A stretch of 6,643 bases of DNA from Candidatus Aenigmatarchaeota archaeon (lineage in GTDB: Archaea; Aenigmatarchaeota; Aenigmatarchaeia; PWEA01; B50-G16): positions 1 through 6,643 of the forward strand of contig QMZU01000040.1 of NCBI GenBank assembly GCA_003663345.1. The letters run 5' to 3'. How positions within the stretch are numbered: position 1 is the stretch's first letter; each line of letters begins with the position of its first letter. A program made the position numbers and the translations under genes. The notes below the pieces were generated by a model. That model worked only from the letters and a program-made list of their open reading frames with translations. It ran no database searches and was not told the origin of the DNA. This document shows, piece after piece, positions 5,329 to 6,643 of the stretch.

Positions 5329-6214
5329 ACCGGAAAAGATGAGCGTATCCGAAGCCCTTGAAAGGATGAGAAGGATGGGATTCGGGGCCAGAAGACTGGC
5401 GCTTGGTTGTGACGTCATCGAGGAGATGATAAGGGACGAAAAGTGCCTGGTGTTTATGGGTCTGGCCGGTGCAATGGTTCCGGCCGGGATGAAGAGGGTG
5501 ATACTCAAATTCATCCAGAACGGATGGGTGGATGTTCTGGTCACAACAGGCGCGAACCTCACCCATGACTTGGTAGAAGCGTTCGGCGGTTCTCATTACC
5601 TTGGTTCTGATGCTGCGAACGATTCTCACCTCAGGGAGGAGGAGATAAACAGGATATTTGATGTCTTCATGCCGAATGAGGTTTACCTGAAACTCGAGGA
5701 GAACCTCCAGCCGATATTTTCAGAGCTCTCCGGAAAGCGCTACTCCGTGAAAGAATTTCTTGCAGAACTCGGAAAGAGGGCGCCGGAAGGGTCGATTCTC
5801 AGAGCATGTGTTGATAATAACGTGGATCTGTACTGTCCCGGGATCGCTGATTCCGGGATAGGGCTTCAGATGTGGCTCTTCCTCCAGGAGAATGACATAA
5901 TCGTGGACACATTCTCAGATCTGAAGGATATAATCAAGAGAGCATGGGATGCTGAAAGAACAGGGGCCATAATCATCGGTGGAGGTGTGCCGAAAAATTT
6001 TGTCCTTCAGACCCTTCAGGCAACTGACAAGGAACACACTTATGCGGTTCAGATAACGACCGACAGGGCTGAAAGTGGTGGTCTCTCAGGAGCGCACCTT
6101 CGCGAGGGTATATCATGGGGCAAGATAGGAAAGGATGCCAAATACGTGGATGTGATATGCGACGCAACAATTGCACTTCCATTGATAACTTCTGCTCTTA
6201 TGGAAAGATTGTAA
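5303..6214 (+). CDS. dhs: Deoxyhypusine synthase
   Basis: NAD-dependent enzyme that transfers an aminobutyl group from spermidine to a lysine of translation factor aIF5A. The 303-residue length fits archaeal members. Landmarks are FMGLAGAMVPAGM (51-63), LVTTGANLTHD (79-89) for NAD, YCPGIADSGIG (177-187), IIIGGGVPKNF (223-233), ITTDRAESGGLSGA (251-264) and SWGKIG (271-276), whose Lys274 corresponds to the catalytic lysine that forms the enzyme-substrate imine. I start it at ATG 5303 (or the next codon, ATG 5306), after GGTGGG at 5295-5300. The frame is open further up to a TTG at 5225, but the extra 26 residues are a readout of the CYTH gene in another frame. It overlaps CYTH by 26 nt and is the last gene of the operon. 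The aIF5A gene is not in the window. Confidence 0.95.
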   Translation: MMERIHHFEPEKMSVSEALERMRRMGFGARRLALGCDVIEEMIRDEKCLVFMGLAGAMVPAGMKRVILKFIQNGWVDVLVTTGANLTHDLVEAFGGSHYLGSDAANDSHLREEEINRIFDVFMPNEVYLKLEENLQPIFSELSGKRYSVKEFLAELGKRAPEGSILRACVDNNVDLYCPGIADSGIGLQMWLFLQENDIIVDTFSDLKDIIKRAWDAERTGAIIIGGGVPKNFVLQTLQATDKEHTYAVQITTDRAESGGLSGAHLREGISWGKIGKDAKYVDVICDATIALPLITSALMERL

Positions 6215-6643
6215 TCACTTCAGAACCTTTCCTGTTTCCATGTACCAGAGATAAAGGTCCAGCCCCCCAAGTGTCAGACCAGCTCTTTTTCCAACATCCC
6301 TCAACACTTCCTCAATCTCAAGATATTTCTTCTTACCCAAACTCTTAACCTTATCGATTAAACCATAACTCTCCAGAACCCTGATTATATGGAAGTCGAG
6401 TATCGCAAAATCCAGATAACCCATGTTCCTCAGGAAATGGCTGGCTTCCTTGTAACCAATTCCCTTCACGTTTTTCACAAACCATTCTCTCAAAACATTC
6501 CCTCTCAACGATTTTAAAATATCCCTGATATAAACCTTCCACCTTCTCGCCTCAACAATATAGCGCGCCCTTGTCTCAGGATACCTGTGCCCCAGTTCCC
6601 TCAATCTCTTTGCGAGCTGCTCCTCCGATAATGTGAGGAACCC
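6215..6643 (-). CDS. ogg: Ogg2-type N-glycosylase/DNA lyase (8-oxoguanine), 3' part
   Basis: Base-excision repair enzyme that removes 8-oxoguanine and nicks the backbone. The frame is open from the stop at 6217-6215 to the right edge (142 residues visible), so the 5' end lies outside; the TTG at 6604 is not needed as a start, because the frame continues upstream with GFLTLSEEQLAKR. The visible part contains the helix-hairpin-helix VKGIGYKEASHFLRN with the catalytic Lys (codon 6449-6451) and the activating Asp in AILDFHI (codon 6395-6397), as in archaeal Ogg2 enzymes such as the Methanocaldococcus one. It ends in LWYMETGKVLK. The C-terminal lysine is reported to read 8-oxoguanine against guanine in Ogg2 proteins, and it is present here. 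The gene converges on DHS, and the two stop codons abut. Confidence 0.92.
   Translation of the reverse strand, partial: GFLTLSEEQLAKRLRELGHRYPETRARYIVEARRWKVYIRDILKSLRGNVLREWFVKNVKGIGYKEASHFLRNMGYLDFAILDFHIIRVLESYGLIDKVKSLGKKKYLEIEEVLRDVGKRAGLTLGGLDLYLWYMETGKVLK

Larger units (their letters stand above)
1104..6214 (+). other. Operon: TBP-MCM-DUF3467-RPA-CYTH-DHS
   Basis: Six same-strand genes have gaps of 5, 10, 4, 1 and -26 nt, and only one clear TATA promoter (1104-1115) precedes them. I see no space for an internal promoter outside coding sequence, although one inside a gene cannot be excluded. The order puts the basal transcription factor first, the replication proteins in the middle and the aIF5A-modifying enzyme last. 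A shared transcript would tie the supply of TBP to that of MCM and RPA. Confidence 0.75.

Noticed and set aside
6286..6290. TTTTT as plus-strand terminator of the operon
   Set aside because: Five T residues inside the coding sequence of ogg are weak evidence; other short T-runs occur nearby.
1..6643. CRISPR array, IS element, integrase, toxin-antitoxin pair or intein
   Set aside because: No spaced direct repeats, no transposase-like product, no terminal inverted repeats, and the MCM Walker A site is uninterrupted.

Overview
The window is archaeal chromosomal DNA. It carries TATA-binding protein, an MCM replicative helicase, an RPA-type single-strand-binding protein, deoxyhypusine synthase and an Ogg2-type DNA glycosylase, plus promoters made of a TATA box placed about 26 bp before the inferred start. 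This gene set fits a euryarchaeote or a related lineage. Heavy use of AGG/AGA for Arg and ATA for Ile, and proteins rich in Glu and Lys, hint at a thermophilic or anaerobic ancestry. I cannot name a genus.

Layout. Bases 1-407 are the 3' end of a papain-like/C39-like peptidase gene. Bases 408-676 have no protein gene but are not empty. I see a probable small structured RNA on the minus strand (about 518 to 428) with its own BRE/TATA promoter, a closed three-helix fold and an oligo-T terminator. Divergent from it, a second TATA box drives a plus-strand RNA from about 598 that can form a pseudoknot. A YjbQ/UPF0047 gene lies on the minus strand at 677-1078. A perfectly palindromic 12-bp TATA element at 1104-1115 is placed to serve both yjbQ (minus) and the following operon (plus).

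The core is a compact six-gene plus-strand operon, 1148-6214: TBP, MCM, a DUF3467 protein, an RPA32-like OB-fold protein, a CYTH-domain protein and deoxyhypusine synthase. The gaps are 5, 10, 4, 1 and -26 nt. It joins transcription initiation (TBP), origin unwinding (MCM), ssDNA binding (RPA) and translation-factor modification (DHS for aIF5A). The DUF3467 gene between MCM and RPA is the best candidate for an uncharacterised replication partner. The window closes with the 3' part of an Ogg2-type 8-oxoguanine glycosylase gene on the minus strand, whose stop codon abuts that of the DHS gene with no spacer.

The protein genes are mostly recognisable families. The least explained part is the 408-676 intergenic region with its two divergent RNA candidates. 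All calls come from reading the sequence; no database search, folding program or alignment was run.
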